Assembly: GCA_019637195.1 (NCBI GenBank)
Contig: JAHBWA010000005.1
Span: 1 to 64,000 of the forward strand
Source: Labilithrix sp.
GTDB lineage: Bacteria > Myxococcota_A > Polyangia > Polyangiales > Polyangiaceae
Direction of reading: 5' to 3'
DNA length: 64,000 nucleotides
The notes under the pieces were generated by a model that was not told the origin of the DNA, did no database searches, and saw only the letters and a list, made by a program, of their open reading frames with translations. This document shows positions 25,751 through 33,772 of the stretch, piece by piece. How positions within the stretch are numbered: position 1 is the first letter of the stretch; each line of letters starts with the position of its first letter. Both the position numbers and the translations under genes were made by a program.

Positions 25751-27976
25751 ATGAAGCGGTCCGCGCACGTCGCCGCGGCGCTCGGCCTCTTGGCGGGCGC
25801 CGGGGGGCTCGCCGTGCTGGCCGCGCGGCAGATCGAGCCGAGCCCCGGCGCCACCACGCAACCTCGCGCCGCGGCGGTCGAGGCGACCGCAGCCACCTTC
25901 GTCGGCGCCGACCGATGTGCAGACTGCCACGCGGACGAGACCCGCGCGTGGCGCGGCTCCGACCACGCGAACGCGATGGCGCGAGCCGAGGGCGCGTCGG
26001 TCGCCGGCGATTTCGAAGACCGCTCGTTCGCCTACGCCGGAACGACCACCACCTTCCGACGGCGCGGAGAGCGCCGGGAGGTGACGACGGACGGCGCCGA
26101 CGGCGGGCTCGCGACCTTCCCCGTCGACTTCACGCTCGGCGCGCGACCGCTCCAGCAGTACCTCGTGCCGTTCGGGGGAGGCCGATGGCAAGCGCTGCCC
26201 GTCGCTTGGGACACGCGCTCGAGAGAGGACGGAGGCCGGCGCTGGTTCTCCGTCTACGCGAACGACACGACGACCTCCCGCGACGCCCTGCACTGGACGG
26301 GCCCGTCGCAGAACTGGAACGCAGCGTGCGCCGAGTGCCACGTAACGAGCTTCCAGAAGAACTACCGCGCGGCGAACAGGACGTACGAGACCGCCTACTC
26401 CGAGCTCGGCGTGAGCTGCGAGGCGTGCCACGGCCCCGGCTCGCGGCACCTCGCCTGGGCCGCTCGGTCCGACCGGACGCGTGACGAGGCGGCGGGCTTC
26501 GCGGTGCGCCTCGGCGGCGACACCTTCGCGTGGAGCTTCGACGGCAAGGCGATCGCGTCGCGCGTCGAGCCGCTCCGCGCGGGGGCGGCCCAGGTCGAGA
26601 CCTGCGCGCGCTGTCACTCCCGGCGTACTCCGATCTGGAGCGAGCTCGATCCCCGCGCGCCGCTCGCCGACTCCCATCGCGCGGCGCTCCTCGAAGAGGG
26701 GCTCTACTTCCCCGACGGGCAGATCGAGGAGGAGGTCTACGAGTATGCCTCGTTCCTCCAGAGCAAGATGCACGGGCGCGGCGTCGTCTGCACGAACTGC
26801 CACGATCCCCACTCGGGCGCGACGCGCCAGGACGGCAACGGGCTCTGCCACTCGTGCCACGCGCCGGCGGCGTTCGACACCCCGGCGCACACGAAGCACC
26901 GCGCGGGCTCGCCGGGCTCGCGCTGCGTGGAGTGCCACATGCCCGCGCGGATCTACATGCGCGTGGACGCGCGGCGCGATCACTCGCTCCGCGTCCCGCG
27001 CCCGGACCTCGCCGTGGAGCTCGGCGTCCCCGACGCCTGCACCGCCGCGTGCCACTCGGGCAAGGGCGCGGCGTGGTCGGCGCGCGCCGCGCGGCAGCTG
27101 TACGGAGCGCCCCGCCGTCCTCGCCACTGGGGGACGGCCATCGCCGCAGGCCGCCGCTTCGCCGCCGACGCGCAGGCGTCGCTCGTCGACGTCGTCCGCG
27201 ACGCGTCGACCCCGGCGATCGCCCGGGCGACCGCGCTGGAGCTCCTCGCGCGCTACCCGGCGCCCGCCACGATCGCCGAGGCCGAGCGAGGCGCGCGCGA
27301 TCCCGACCCGCTCGTCCGTCGCGCGGCGATCCCTTTGCTCGAAGGCGCACCCGAGGCGACGCGCCGCCGGGCGCTCGATCCGCTCCTCGTGGACGCGCGG
27401 CGCACGGTGCGACTGGCGGCCGTGAGCGCGCTCGCCGGAGAGCGCGGCGCCCCGACCGGCGCGCCGATGGCCCGAGCGATCGAGGAGGCGCGCGCGTCGT
27501 TCGCGGAAAGCGCGGACCGCGCCGACGCCCGCGTCGACCTCGCGAACCTCGAGCGCCGGCTCGGACGACGGGACGCCGCCGAGCGCGAGCTCCGCGCGGC
27601 CCTCGAGCTTCAGCCCACCTTCGTGCCCGCGTACGTGAACCTCGCCGACCTGCTGCGTGAAGCGGGTCGCGACGACGAGGGCCGGGCGCTGCTCGAGCGC
27701 GGGCTCGCCCTGGCTCCCGACTCCGCTGCGCTCCACCGCGCCCTCGGACTCGCGCTCGTCCGGGGCCGGCGCACGCGCGAGGCGCTCGATCACCTCGCCA
27801 AGAGCAGCGCGCTCGCGCCCGAGGACCCCGCGGGCGCGTACGTCTGGGCCGTAGCGCTGCACGACACGGGCGATCGCGCCGGAGCGCTCCGGCTCCTCAC
27901 GGACGCGGCCCGCCGCTTCCCCGCGCACGAGCCGACGCGGGCGGCGCTCGCGGCCTACGCCGGCGAGCGGCGTTGA
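25751..27976 (+). CDS. Octaheme c-type cytochrome fused to HEAT- and TPR-like repeats
   Basis: The protein has 741 residues with an N-terminal signal anchor (residues 5-25). There are seven CxxCH heme sites (first Cys at about 56, 193, 223, 285, 347, 366 and 392) and an eighth site, CTAACH at 430-435, with three residues between the cysteines. The arrangement recalls cytochrome c554/octaheme-like proteins. After 445 come short helical repeats (HEAT-like, about 470-560), then TPRs (AERELRAALELQPTFVPAYV, LDHLAKSSALAPEDPAGAYV) to the end. It should be a periplasmic multiheme electron carrier or reductase with a protein-binding tail. No partner reductase gene is adjacent. Confidence 0.9.
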   Translation: MKRSAHVAAALGLLAGAGGLAVLAARQIEPSPGATTQPRAAAVEATAATFVGADRCADCHADETRAWRGSDHANAMARAEGASVAGDFEDRSFAYAGTTTTFRRRGERREVTTDGADGGLATFPVDFTLGARPLQQYLVPFGGGRWQALPVAWDTRSREDGGRRWFSVYANDTTTSRDALHWTGPSQNWNAACAECHVTSFQKNYRAANRTYETAYSELGVSCEACHGPGSRHLAWAARSDRTRDEAAGFAVRLGGDTFAWSFDGKAIASRVEPLRAGAAQVETCARCHSRRTPIWSELDPRAPLADSHRAALLEEGLYFPDGQIEEEVYEYASFLQSKMHGRGVVCTNCHDPHSGATRQDGNGLCHSCHAPAAFDTPAHTKHRAGSPGSRCVECHMPARIYMRVDARRDHSLRVPRPDLAVELGVPDACTAACHSGKGAAWSARAARQLYGAPRRPRHWGTAIAAGRRFAADAQASLVDVVRDASTPAIARATALELLARYPAPATIAEAERGARDPDPLVRRAAIPLLEGAPEATRRRALDPLLVDARRTVRLAAVSALAGERGAPTGAPMARAIEEARASFAESADRADARVDLANLERRLGRRDAAERELRAALELQPTFVPAYVNLADLLREAGRDDEGRALLERGLALAPDSAALHRALGLALVRGRRTREALDHLAKSSALAPEDPAGAYVWAVALHDTGDRAGALRLLTDAARRFPAHEPTRAALAAYAGERR

Positions 27977-28045
27977 CGCGCGGCGGCGGCTCGCGGCCTC
28001 GGCCGGCGAGCGACGTCGAGGCGCGAGCGCGCCGCGCGGACGGCG

Positions 28046-29665
28046 TCACTCGCTCTGCCGCTTGGCGATGGCGTCACGAACCTGCTCGAGCACGCTGTCG
28101 ACGTTGAGGCTCGCGCGCGCCTGCATCGGCGGGAACGCGACGAAGGACTCCCCGAGCTTCTTCACCTCCTCCTGCACGAAGACGAAGCGCCACATCTCGC
28201 GCCCCATGAAGTCGGACAGCGAAGGAGGCGCCTTGCTCGGGTCCGTGCGCTCGAACGGATCGAGCCGCAGGTTGCCGATGATCGGCCAGGTGACCTTGGT
28301 GGTGCCGCCGAGCCAGCCCCCGGGCTGGTCGATGAAGCGGTACTTCCAGTCGCCGATGCGCACGGCGCCGAGCTTGTCCTCGGCGAAGAACCAGACCTTG
28401 TCGCGCTTCGTCGGTCCCGTGCCCATCAGGAGGTCGGTCTGGTCGAAGCCGTCGAGGTGGACCCTGTACTCCTTGTCCCCGACGCGCTTGCCGCGCGACA
28501 GCTCCTCGACGATGTCGGGGTTGCCGGCGACGGAGGCGAACGTCGGCAGCCAGTCGAGGCCGGACATGAGCGAGTTCTCGACCTTGTTCGCCGGCACCTT
28601 GCCGGGCCACCGGACGATCATGGGGACGCGCATGCCTCCTTCGAGGACGGTCCCCTTCGCGCCCGCGAAGGGCGTCATTCCGCCGTCCGGCCACGTGAAG
28701 ACCTCGGCGCCGTTGTCCGTCGTGAAGACGACGATGGTGTCGTCGGCGACGCCCAGCGTCGTGAGCTCGGCGGTCACCTTCCCGACGATGTCGTCGAGCT
28801 GCGCCATGCCGGCCTCGTACGTGTACCAGGAGTTCTCGGAGGTCTGCTTCTTCGCGTACTCGTCCGAGAGGTGCGTGAAGACGTGCATGCGCGTCGGGTT
28901 GAGGTAGACGAAGAACGGCTTATCCTGCTCCTTCGACCGCTTCATGAAAGAGATCGCGCTGCCGAGGAACTCGTCGTCGACCGTCTTCATGCGCTCGGGC
29001 GGCAAGGGCCCGGCGTCCTCGATGCGCTGCTTGCCGACCTTGCCCCAGCGCGGCTCCTCGGTCGTGTCGTCCGTGTCCGTCGCCCAGCTGCGGATGACGT
29101 TGCGCGGGCCGATCGTGGCCTTCATGTCCTCCGGGTAGCTGTGCCAGTACGGATCCTCCATCGCGTTCAGGTGGTAGAGGTAGCCGAAGAACTCGTCGAA
29201 GCCGTGCACGGTGGGGAGGTACTTGTTGAGATCGCCGAGGTGGTTCTTCCCGAACTGGCCGGTCGCGTAGCCCATCGACTTGAGCACGCTCGCGACCGTC
29301 ACCGCCTGGTCCGGGAGGCCGATGTCGGCGCCCGCCTGCCCGATGGTCGTGAGGCCCGTCCGCAGCGGGAGCTCTCCCGTCATGAAGTTCGCTCGCCCCG
29401 CGGTGCAGCTCGGCTCCGCGTAGTAGTCCGTGAACCTCATCCCCTGCGCGGCGAGGGCGTCGATGTTCGGGGTGCGGCTCGCCATCATCCCTTGGTGGTA
29501 GGCGCCCACGTTGAACCAGCCGACGTCGTCGGCCATGATGAAGACGATGTTCGGCTTGTGCTCGACCGTCACGGGCTGACCCTCGTTCTGCGGCGAGCCG
29601 TTGCAAGAGGCGAGGATGGCCGTCACGAGCGCGAGGGCGCCGAGGCCGGTCCGGAGAGGATTCAT
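28046..29665 (-). CDS. Sulfatase (formylglycine-dependent) lipoprotein
   Basis: From the ATG at 29665 the protein has 539 residues and a lipobox (ILASC, C21). It has the metal-binding DD of FIMADDVGW (46-47), the formylglycine site PSCTAGRANFMTG (C87, of the C-x-A-x-R rather than C-x-P-x-R form), GKNHLGD, and DNGAEVFTW with GAKGTVLEGGMRVPMIVRWPG, all typical of arylsulfatase-family enzymes. It should hydrolyse a sulfate ester outside the cytoplasm after maturation by a formylglycine-generating enzyme, which is not in this window. The longer open frame upstream is Arg-rich and unlikely. It lies downstream of the AraC regulator on the same strand. Confidence 0.93.
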   Translation of the reverse strand: MNPLRTGLGALALVTAILASCNGSPQNEGQPVTVEHKPNIVFIMADDVGWFNVGAYHQGMMASRTPNIDALAAQGMRFTDYYAEPSCTAGRANFMTGELPLRTGLTTIGQAGADIGLPDQAVTVASVLKSMGYATGQFGKNHLGDLNKYLPTVHGFDEFFGYLYHLNAMEDPYWHSYPEDMKATIGPRNVIRSWATDTDDTTEEPRWGKVGKQRIEDAGPLPPERMKTVDDEFLGSAISFMKRSKEQDKPFFVYLNPTRMHVFTHLSDEYAKKQTSENSWYTYEAGMAQLDDIVGKVTAELTTLGVADDTIVVFTTDNGAEVFTWPDGGMTPFAGAKGTVLEGGMRVPMIVRWPGKVPANKVENSLMSGLDWLPTFASVAGNPDIVEELSRGKRVGDKEYRVHLDGFDQTDLLMGTGPTKRDKVWFFAEDKLGAVRIGDWKYRFIDQPGGWLGGTTKVTWPIIGNLRLDPFERTDPSKAPPSLSDFMGREMWRFVFVQEEVKKLGESFVAFPPMQARASLNVDSVLEQVRDAIAKRQSE

Positions 29666-29812
29666 GGGTTCGCTCCTTCCGGGCGCCCTCGTGCAACGCG
29701 CGAGCCGCGTCCGGCGGCGCCGGCGAGCGCGTCCACGCCGGCGCGGCGAGCCGCGTCGAGGCTCGACGAGACCGCGACTCATCCGGACCGTCTCAGCCTC
29801 GGAGCGAGCGAA

Positions 29813-30649
29813 TCACGCGCCGTGCGTTCGGTCGTCGCGCGACCGCGCCGGGGACCGGCGGACCTCGGACGGCGTCACGCCGAGCACGCGCCGCATGCAG
29901 CGGGCCATGTGGCTCTGGTGGGAGAACCCCGCCTCGAGCGCGACCTCGCTGGCGGGGAGCTCGCCGCGGGAGAGCAGGACACGCGCGCGCTCGACGCGGC
30001 GCTGGACGACGTACGCGTGAACCGAGACGCCCACCGAGCGCTTGAAGAGGACGCGGAGATGCGAGGCGCTCACGCCCGCGACGCGCGCCAGACGGAGGAG
30101 CGAGACGTCGCCGTCGAGGTGGGCCTCGACGTACTCCTTCACGCGCGCGAGCTGTCGCGGCGAGAGCCCGACGCTCGGCGGTGACAGGACGCGATGCGGC
30201 GCGAGCAGGTGGACCGCGAGCGCCATCCCGAGGCTCTGGCGGTAGAGGAGGCCGTTCGGCTCGCCTGCGCGGAGCTCCGCGGCGAGCGCCCAGGCGATGT
30301 GCTCGATCGGGGCGTCCTCGACGTGGCAGCGCTGCGCGACGGTAGCGCGATCCGGATCGAGCCCCATCTCGGCGGCCGCGACGCGCACGAGCGTGGCGGG
30401 CAGGCGCAGATCGACGTGGTCGCTCGCGTCGTCCTCGAACCACTCGTCCGTCGAGCCGGCGGGCATCACCGTGACCAGGCCGCGCGTACGTACGCAGCGG
30501 ATGTCGTGCGCGCAGGAGACCCGCACCGGCGCGCCCGCGTGCACGCTCACCACGTGGTCGGCGCTCGCCCTGTGACGATGCGCGCCGCGCGCGGTCTTGC
30601 GGATGTCGATCCCGAGACCGACGCGAGCGATGTCTTCACGAGCGTCCAT
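29813..30649 (-). CDS. AraC-family transcriptional regulator
   Basis: With the ATG at 30649 the protein has 278 residues. Residues 1-165 are a cupin-like AraC ligand domain (HRHRASADHVVSVHAG ... VMPAGSTDEWF). The C-terminal 100 residues contain the two helix-turn-helix motifs: SLLRLARVAGVSASHLRVLFKRSVGVS and EVALEAGFSHQSHMARCMRRVLGVTPSEVRR. It is upstream of the sulfatase and divergent from the broken imine-reductase-like gene, 126 bases away, either of which could be its target. Confidence 0.93.
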   Translation of the reverse strand: MDAREDIARVGLGIDIRKTARGAHRHRASADHVVSVHAGAPVRVSCAHDIRCVRTRGLVTVMPAGSTDEWFEDDASDHVDLRLPATLVRVAAAEMGLDPDRATVAQRCHVEDAPIEHIAWALAAELRAGEPNGLLYRQSLGMALAVHLLAPHRVLSPPSVGLSPRQLARVKEYVEAHLDGDVSLLRLARVAGVSASHLRVLFKRSVGVSVHAYVVQRRVERARVLLSRGELPASEVALEAGFSHQSHMARCMRRVLGVTPSEVRRSPARSRDDRTHGA

Positions 30650-30775
30650 GCTGCCCTCCGACTGGCCCCAACGAGGGTGCCATCGATTTCCTTCCGATGC
30701 CCGTCGTCGGTTCCTGCTCTCGATACATCGGATCGTGCGCGACCGCAGCGGATGGCGGGCGCTACTCGATCGTTC

Positions 30776-31216
30776 ATGAAAAAGCGGATCACGGTCCTCG
30801 GCACGGGGCGCATGGGGGCGGTGCTCGCGCTCGCGTTCCAGGCGCACGGGCACACGGTCACGGTGTGGAATCGTACGGCCGCCAAAGCGGCGCCGCTCGC
30901 GGCGAAGGGGATCCACGTCGCCCCGTCGGTCGACGACGCGGTCGCCGGCGCGGACATCGTCGTCGGCAACTTGCTCGACTACGCGGCGAAGCTCGCGGTG
31001 CTCTCCCCGGCACGCTCCACGTCGGCGCGGAGATCGGCCACGCGAGCGCGCTCGACGCCGCGGTCCTCGTCGTCCTGTGGGCGTCGCTGTTCGGAGCGTG
31101 GCACGCAGCGGCGGATGGTCGTCGTGCTGGACGCGATGCACAGCGATGCCTTCACCAAGATGCAGGCCCAGGGCTTCACGAGCCAGCTGGAGAAGCTCGA
31201 CGCGCGGTACGCGTGA
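30776..31216 (+). pseudogene. Remnant of an NADP-dependent 6PGDH-like/imine-reductase-type oxidoreductase
   Basis: The ATG at 30776 opens a normal Rossmann start (KKRITVLGTGRMGAVLALAF, VTVWNRTAAKA, GADIVVGNLLDYAA). The frame then turns into Ser/Arg-rich nonsense after about residue 78. In the adjacent frame (about 31015-31105) the expected C-terminal dimerisation-domain helix appears (GHASALDAAVLVVLWASLFG), but about 90 residues that normally lie between are missing. The last 30 residues return to the first frame (LDAMHSDAFTKMQAQGF). An internal deletion plus frame changes therefore destroyed the gene. The surviving start is divergent from the AraC regulator. Confidence 0.75.
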
Positions 31217-31466
31217 CGGCGGCGCGGCCGGCCCGCAGAGCACCACTGTCTCGCCACGGTAGGTCAGCGAGAGCTCGTTGGTGAGCGATCCGACGGTTGC
31301 AGATCCACCGCGGGCGGAAATCGATCGAGCGCTCGGTTTGCCCAACCGAGGGACGCACTCTATCCGACTCGGGTCCAAGGATAAGCCCTCGGGGTGATGG
31401 CGGTCGGCTCCCTCCGATGATGCGCTCGACCGTGCTCGCGAAGCAGCGCGAGCACGGGAGGGTGCC

Positions 31467-32675
31467 ATGGCGGAGATCGAGCGAGAGATCCAGGCGACGG
31501 GAGCAGCGAACGTACTCGTCTACATGAAGGACTCGACGGACGAACAGCGTATGTCCGCTGCCGCCTCGCGCTTCGTCGGCGCGCCGAATTCCATCTCCGC
31601 CGCGCTCACCCGATCGCGTGTCGCGACCAGGGGCAAGCCGAAGACAGGGCGAATCTACGAGCACCTCGGCGTCATGCTGGGGACCGTGGACGCGGAGAGC
31701 CTCGCCGCGCTGAAGAAGGACCCGGCGGTGAGACGCGTCGCTCGCGCCCCGCAGATCTCGCTGATCCGTCCGGTGGCGGCGCGAGCGGCCAAGCTCACGG
31801 CCTCACTCACGTGGGGGATCCGCAAGCTGAAGGCTCACCGTCTCTGGGAGGGAGGCCACAAGGGCGGAGGCGTGAAGATCGGGCACCTCGACACGGGCGT
31901 GGACGGCAAGCACGCGTGCCTTCGAACCGCGATCGCCGACTTCGTCACGCTGGACGCGCTCGGCGCGGTGCAGAAGCTCAGGCCAGGAGAGAAGGCCTTC
32001 GACACGGACGGTCACGGGACCCACACCGCGGCGACCATCGCGGGTCGCCCCGTCGGCGGGCGGAGCGTGGGCGTCGCGCCCGAGGCGGAGCTCTTCTCCG
32101 CCGCCGTCATCGAAGGCGGCGACGTCATCGCTCGTATCCTCGGCGGGCTCAACTGGGCTGTCGGACGAGGTTGCACGGTCGTCAACGCCTCGCTCGGGCT
32201 TCGAGGGTGGCACGACGAGTTCCTGCCTCTCACGCGCATCCTCCGCGTGCGGGGAGTCTTGCCCGTCTTCGCTGTCGGCAATGAAGGGCCAGGGACCAGT
32301 CGCTCACCCGGCAACTACGAGGAGGCGCTCTCCGTCGGTGCTTGCGATGCGGGCGGTCTGGTCGCGGACTTCTCTTCGAGCCAGGAGTTCCTGACGCCGC
32401 AGCGGCGCCACGTCCCGGACCTCGTGGCTCCTGGCGCCGGCGTGATCTCGGCCAGGCCGGGGGGCGGCTACCAGTCGATGGACGGCACGTCCATGGCGAC
32501 GCCGCACATCGCGGGGCTCGCAGCTCTGCTGTGGAGCGCAGAGCCGTCTGCGACCGTCTCGGACATCGAGCAAGCGATCCTCGCGTCCGCGAGCGTTCTC
32601 ACTTCGGATGGGGTCGAGCGGCAGGGCCGCGGAGTCCCCGACGGCGTCCGGGCACTGGCTCATCTGCGGGCGTAG
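31467..32675 (+). CDS. Subtilisin-family (S8) serine peptidase with I9-like propeptide
   Basis: The protein has 402 residues and no signal peptide, so it may act inside the cell or leave by another route. Residues about 12-100 look like an I9-type propeptide (ANVLVYMKDST ... SLAALKKDPAVRRVARA). The catalytic domain has D142 (GHLDTGVDG), H183 (GHGTHTAATIAG), the oxyanion N272 (FAVGNEGPG) and S342 (DGTSMATPHIAG), so the triad is complete. GGGAGGG-type purine-rich sequence precedes the ATG as ribosome binding site. A small gene with its own propeptide-like fold follows 27 bases later. Confidence 0.95.
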   Translation: MAEIEREIQATGAANVLVYMKDSTDEQRMSAAASRFVGAPNSISAALTRSRVATRGKPKTGRIYEHLGVMLGTVDAESLAALKKDPAVRRVARAPQISLIRPVAARAAKLTASLTWGIRKLKAHRLWEGGHKGGGVKIGHLDTGVDGKHACLRTAIADFVTLDALGAVQKLRPGEKAFDTDGHGTHTAATIAGRPVGGRSVGVAPEAELFSAAVIEGGDVIARILGGLNWAVGRGCTVVNASLGLRGWHDEFLPLTRILRVRGVLPVFAVGNEGPGTSRSPGNYEEALSVGACDAGGLVADFSSSQEFLTPQRRHVPDLVAPGAGVISARPGGGYQSMDGTSMATPHIAGLAALLWSAEPSATVSDIEQAILASASVLTSDGVERQGRGVPDGVRALAHLRA

Positions 32676-32702
32676 GCGCGGAAGGCGTGTTAAGTTTCGT
32701 TG

Positions 32703-33053
32703 GTGGCGCGCTTCAAGATTGACCCCGTGCTCAAGGCGACCCTCGAGGCGTCGAAGGCCAGCAATCAGCCCGTCGAGGCGGTGGTCGTGCTCGCGCCCTC
32801 CGACACCTCGTCGGGGGTCGACTCTCCGGCGGAGACGACGCGCAAGGGGAAGGCCCTCCTCGCGCGCGTCGAGCACGCGGTGGGCCGCGCTCCGGATTCC
32901 GTCAACGTCTTCGAGAACCTCCAGTCGGTCGCGGTCCGAGCCGATGCCCGGTTCATCGAGATGTTGCTCGAGCAGCCGGAGGTCGATTCGGCGATGGCCA
33001 ACCGCGCCGTCGCGAGCGCCCCGGATTCATCTCGCGGGCGCCCGCGTCGCTGA
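32703..33053 (+). CDS. Small propeptide/I9-inhibitor-like protein
   Basis: From the GTG at 32703 the protein has 116 residues; a TTG at 32700 is an alternative. The pattern VEAVVVLAP ... GKALLARVEHAVGRAP ... VFENLQSVAVRADARFIEMLLEQPEVDSAMANR is the beta-alpha-beta-beta-alpha-beta layout of I9 inhibitors/propeptides and resembles residues 12-100 of the adjacent subtilase. It is most likely a free inhibitor or folding chaperone of that protease. There is no signal peptide. The Arg-rich last 12 residues are probably disordered. The family call rests on pattern and position, not on a profile match. Confidence 0.65.
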   Translation: MARFKIDPVLKATLEASKASNQPVEAVVVLAPSDTSSGVDSPAETTRKGKALLARVEHAVGRAPDSVNVFENLQSVAVRADARFIEMLLEQPEVDSAMANRAVASAPDSSRGRPRR

Positions 33054-33067
33054 CCCTCCCTTCGCCG

Positions 33068-33772
33068 TCAGAGCGCCGCGGCGCCGAAGTACGCGGCGAC
33101 GACGAGCGCCGCTGCACCGACGCGCTTCGGGCGTGGCCTGAACGAACTACGCTCCAACCACACCAAGACCGCGCCACCGGCGAGCGCGAGCGGGTGATGA
33201 TCGCTCAGCGCGCAGGCAACCATGAGGGCCGAGCACGCGAGCGTGCACGGCCCACCGACGAGCAATCCGTAGCGGAGAGCGCTGAGGTCCGCCCGCCAGC
33301 CCAGAGGCACGAGCGGTAGCGTGCGATGGCATGCGACGACGAGCCGCGCGCGCCAGGGGGTCACGAACCAGATCGCGGCAAGCGCGAAGCTCGTCGCGAC
33401 GGCGACCCCGGAGCGCGCGACAGGAGCGAACCGCAGCGCCAGAACCACGAGTGCCACCCCGAGCCAGGGGACGAAGTAGCCGAGCACGAAGAGCGCGACC
33501 GAGCGATGACGCCGGTGAGCCATGCTTCGGAACGCGGTGACGCGCACGAACCCGACGATGGTCGGAAGCATCATCGCGGTCGTCATCAGCATGAACTGCG
33601 TGACATCTCCCGCCAACGATGGTCGTCGATCGTGTGGCTGGACGCTGCGCACGACGAAATGCGCGAGCATGCCGAGCCACGCGGCGGCGCACATCACGAG
33701 TGTCCACCACTCGGGGTGATTCCAGAGAAGCCGCCGCAGATACGAGCCTGCCCCGCCGCTCGAGGGATTCAC
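33068..33772 (-). CDS. DUF2182 integral membrane protein
   Basis: The protein has 234 residues with about six membrane helices. FMLMTTAMMLPTIVGFVRVTAFRSMAHRRHRSVALFVLGY is the central DUF2182 signature (MAxMMLPT followed by a basic loop), and a Cys/His-containing GPCTLACSALMVACALSDHH segment is near the C-terminus. DUF2182 proteins are described as predicted metal-binding membrane proteins. Its GTG start overlaps the stop of the tyrosinase gene (GTGA), so the two are translationally coupled. A role in copper supply to the tyrosinase is the natural inference. It converges with the small inhibitor-like gene. Confidence 0.85.
   Translation of the reverse strand: MNPSSGGAGSYLRRLLWNHPEWWTLVMCAAAWLGMLAHFVVRSVQPHDRRPSLAGDVTQFMLMTTAMMLPTIVGFVRVTAFRSMAHRRHRSVALFVLGYFVPWLGVALVVLALRFAPVARSGVAVATSFALAAIWFVTPWRARLVVACHRTLPLVPLGWRADLSALRYGLLVGGPCTLACSALMVACALSDHHPLALAGGAVLVWLERSSFRPRPKRVGAAALVVAAYFGAAAL

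Noticed and set aside
30697-31284. Separate 195-codon plus-strand ORF overlapping the imine-reductase remnant
   Set aside because: Only its middle part is coding-like, and that part is the displaced C-terminal domain of the broken oxidoreductase; the rest is antisense-like or nonsense.
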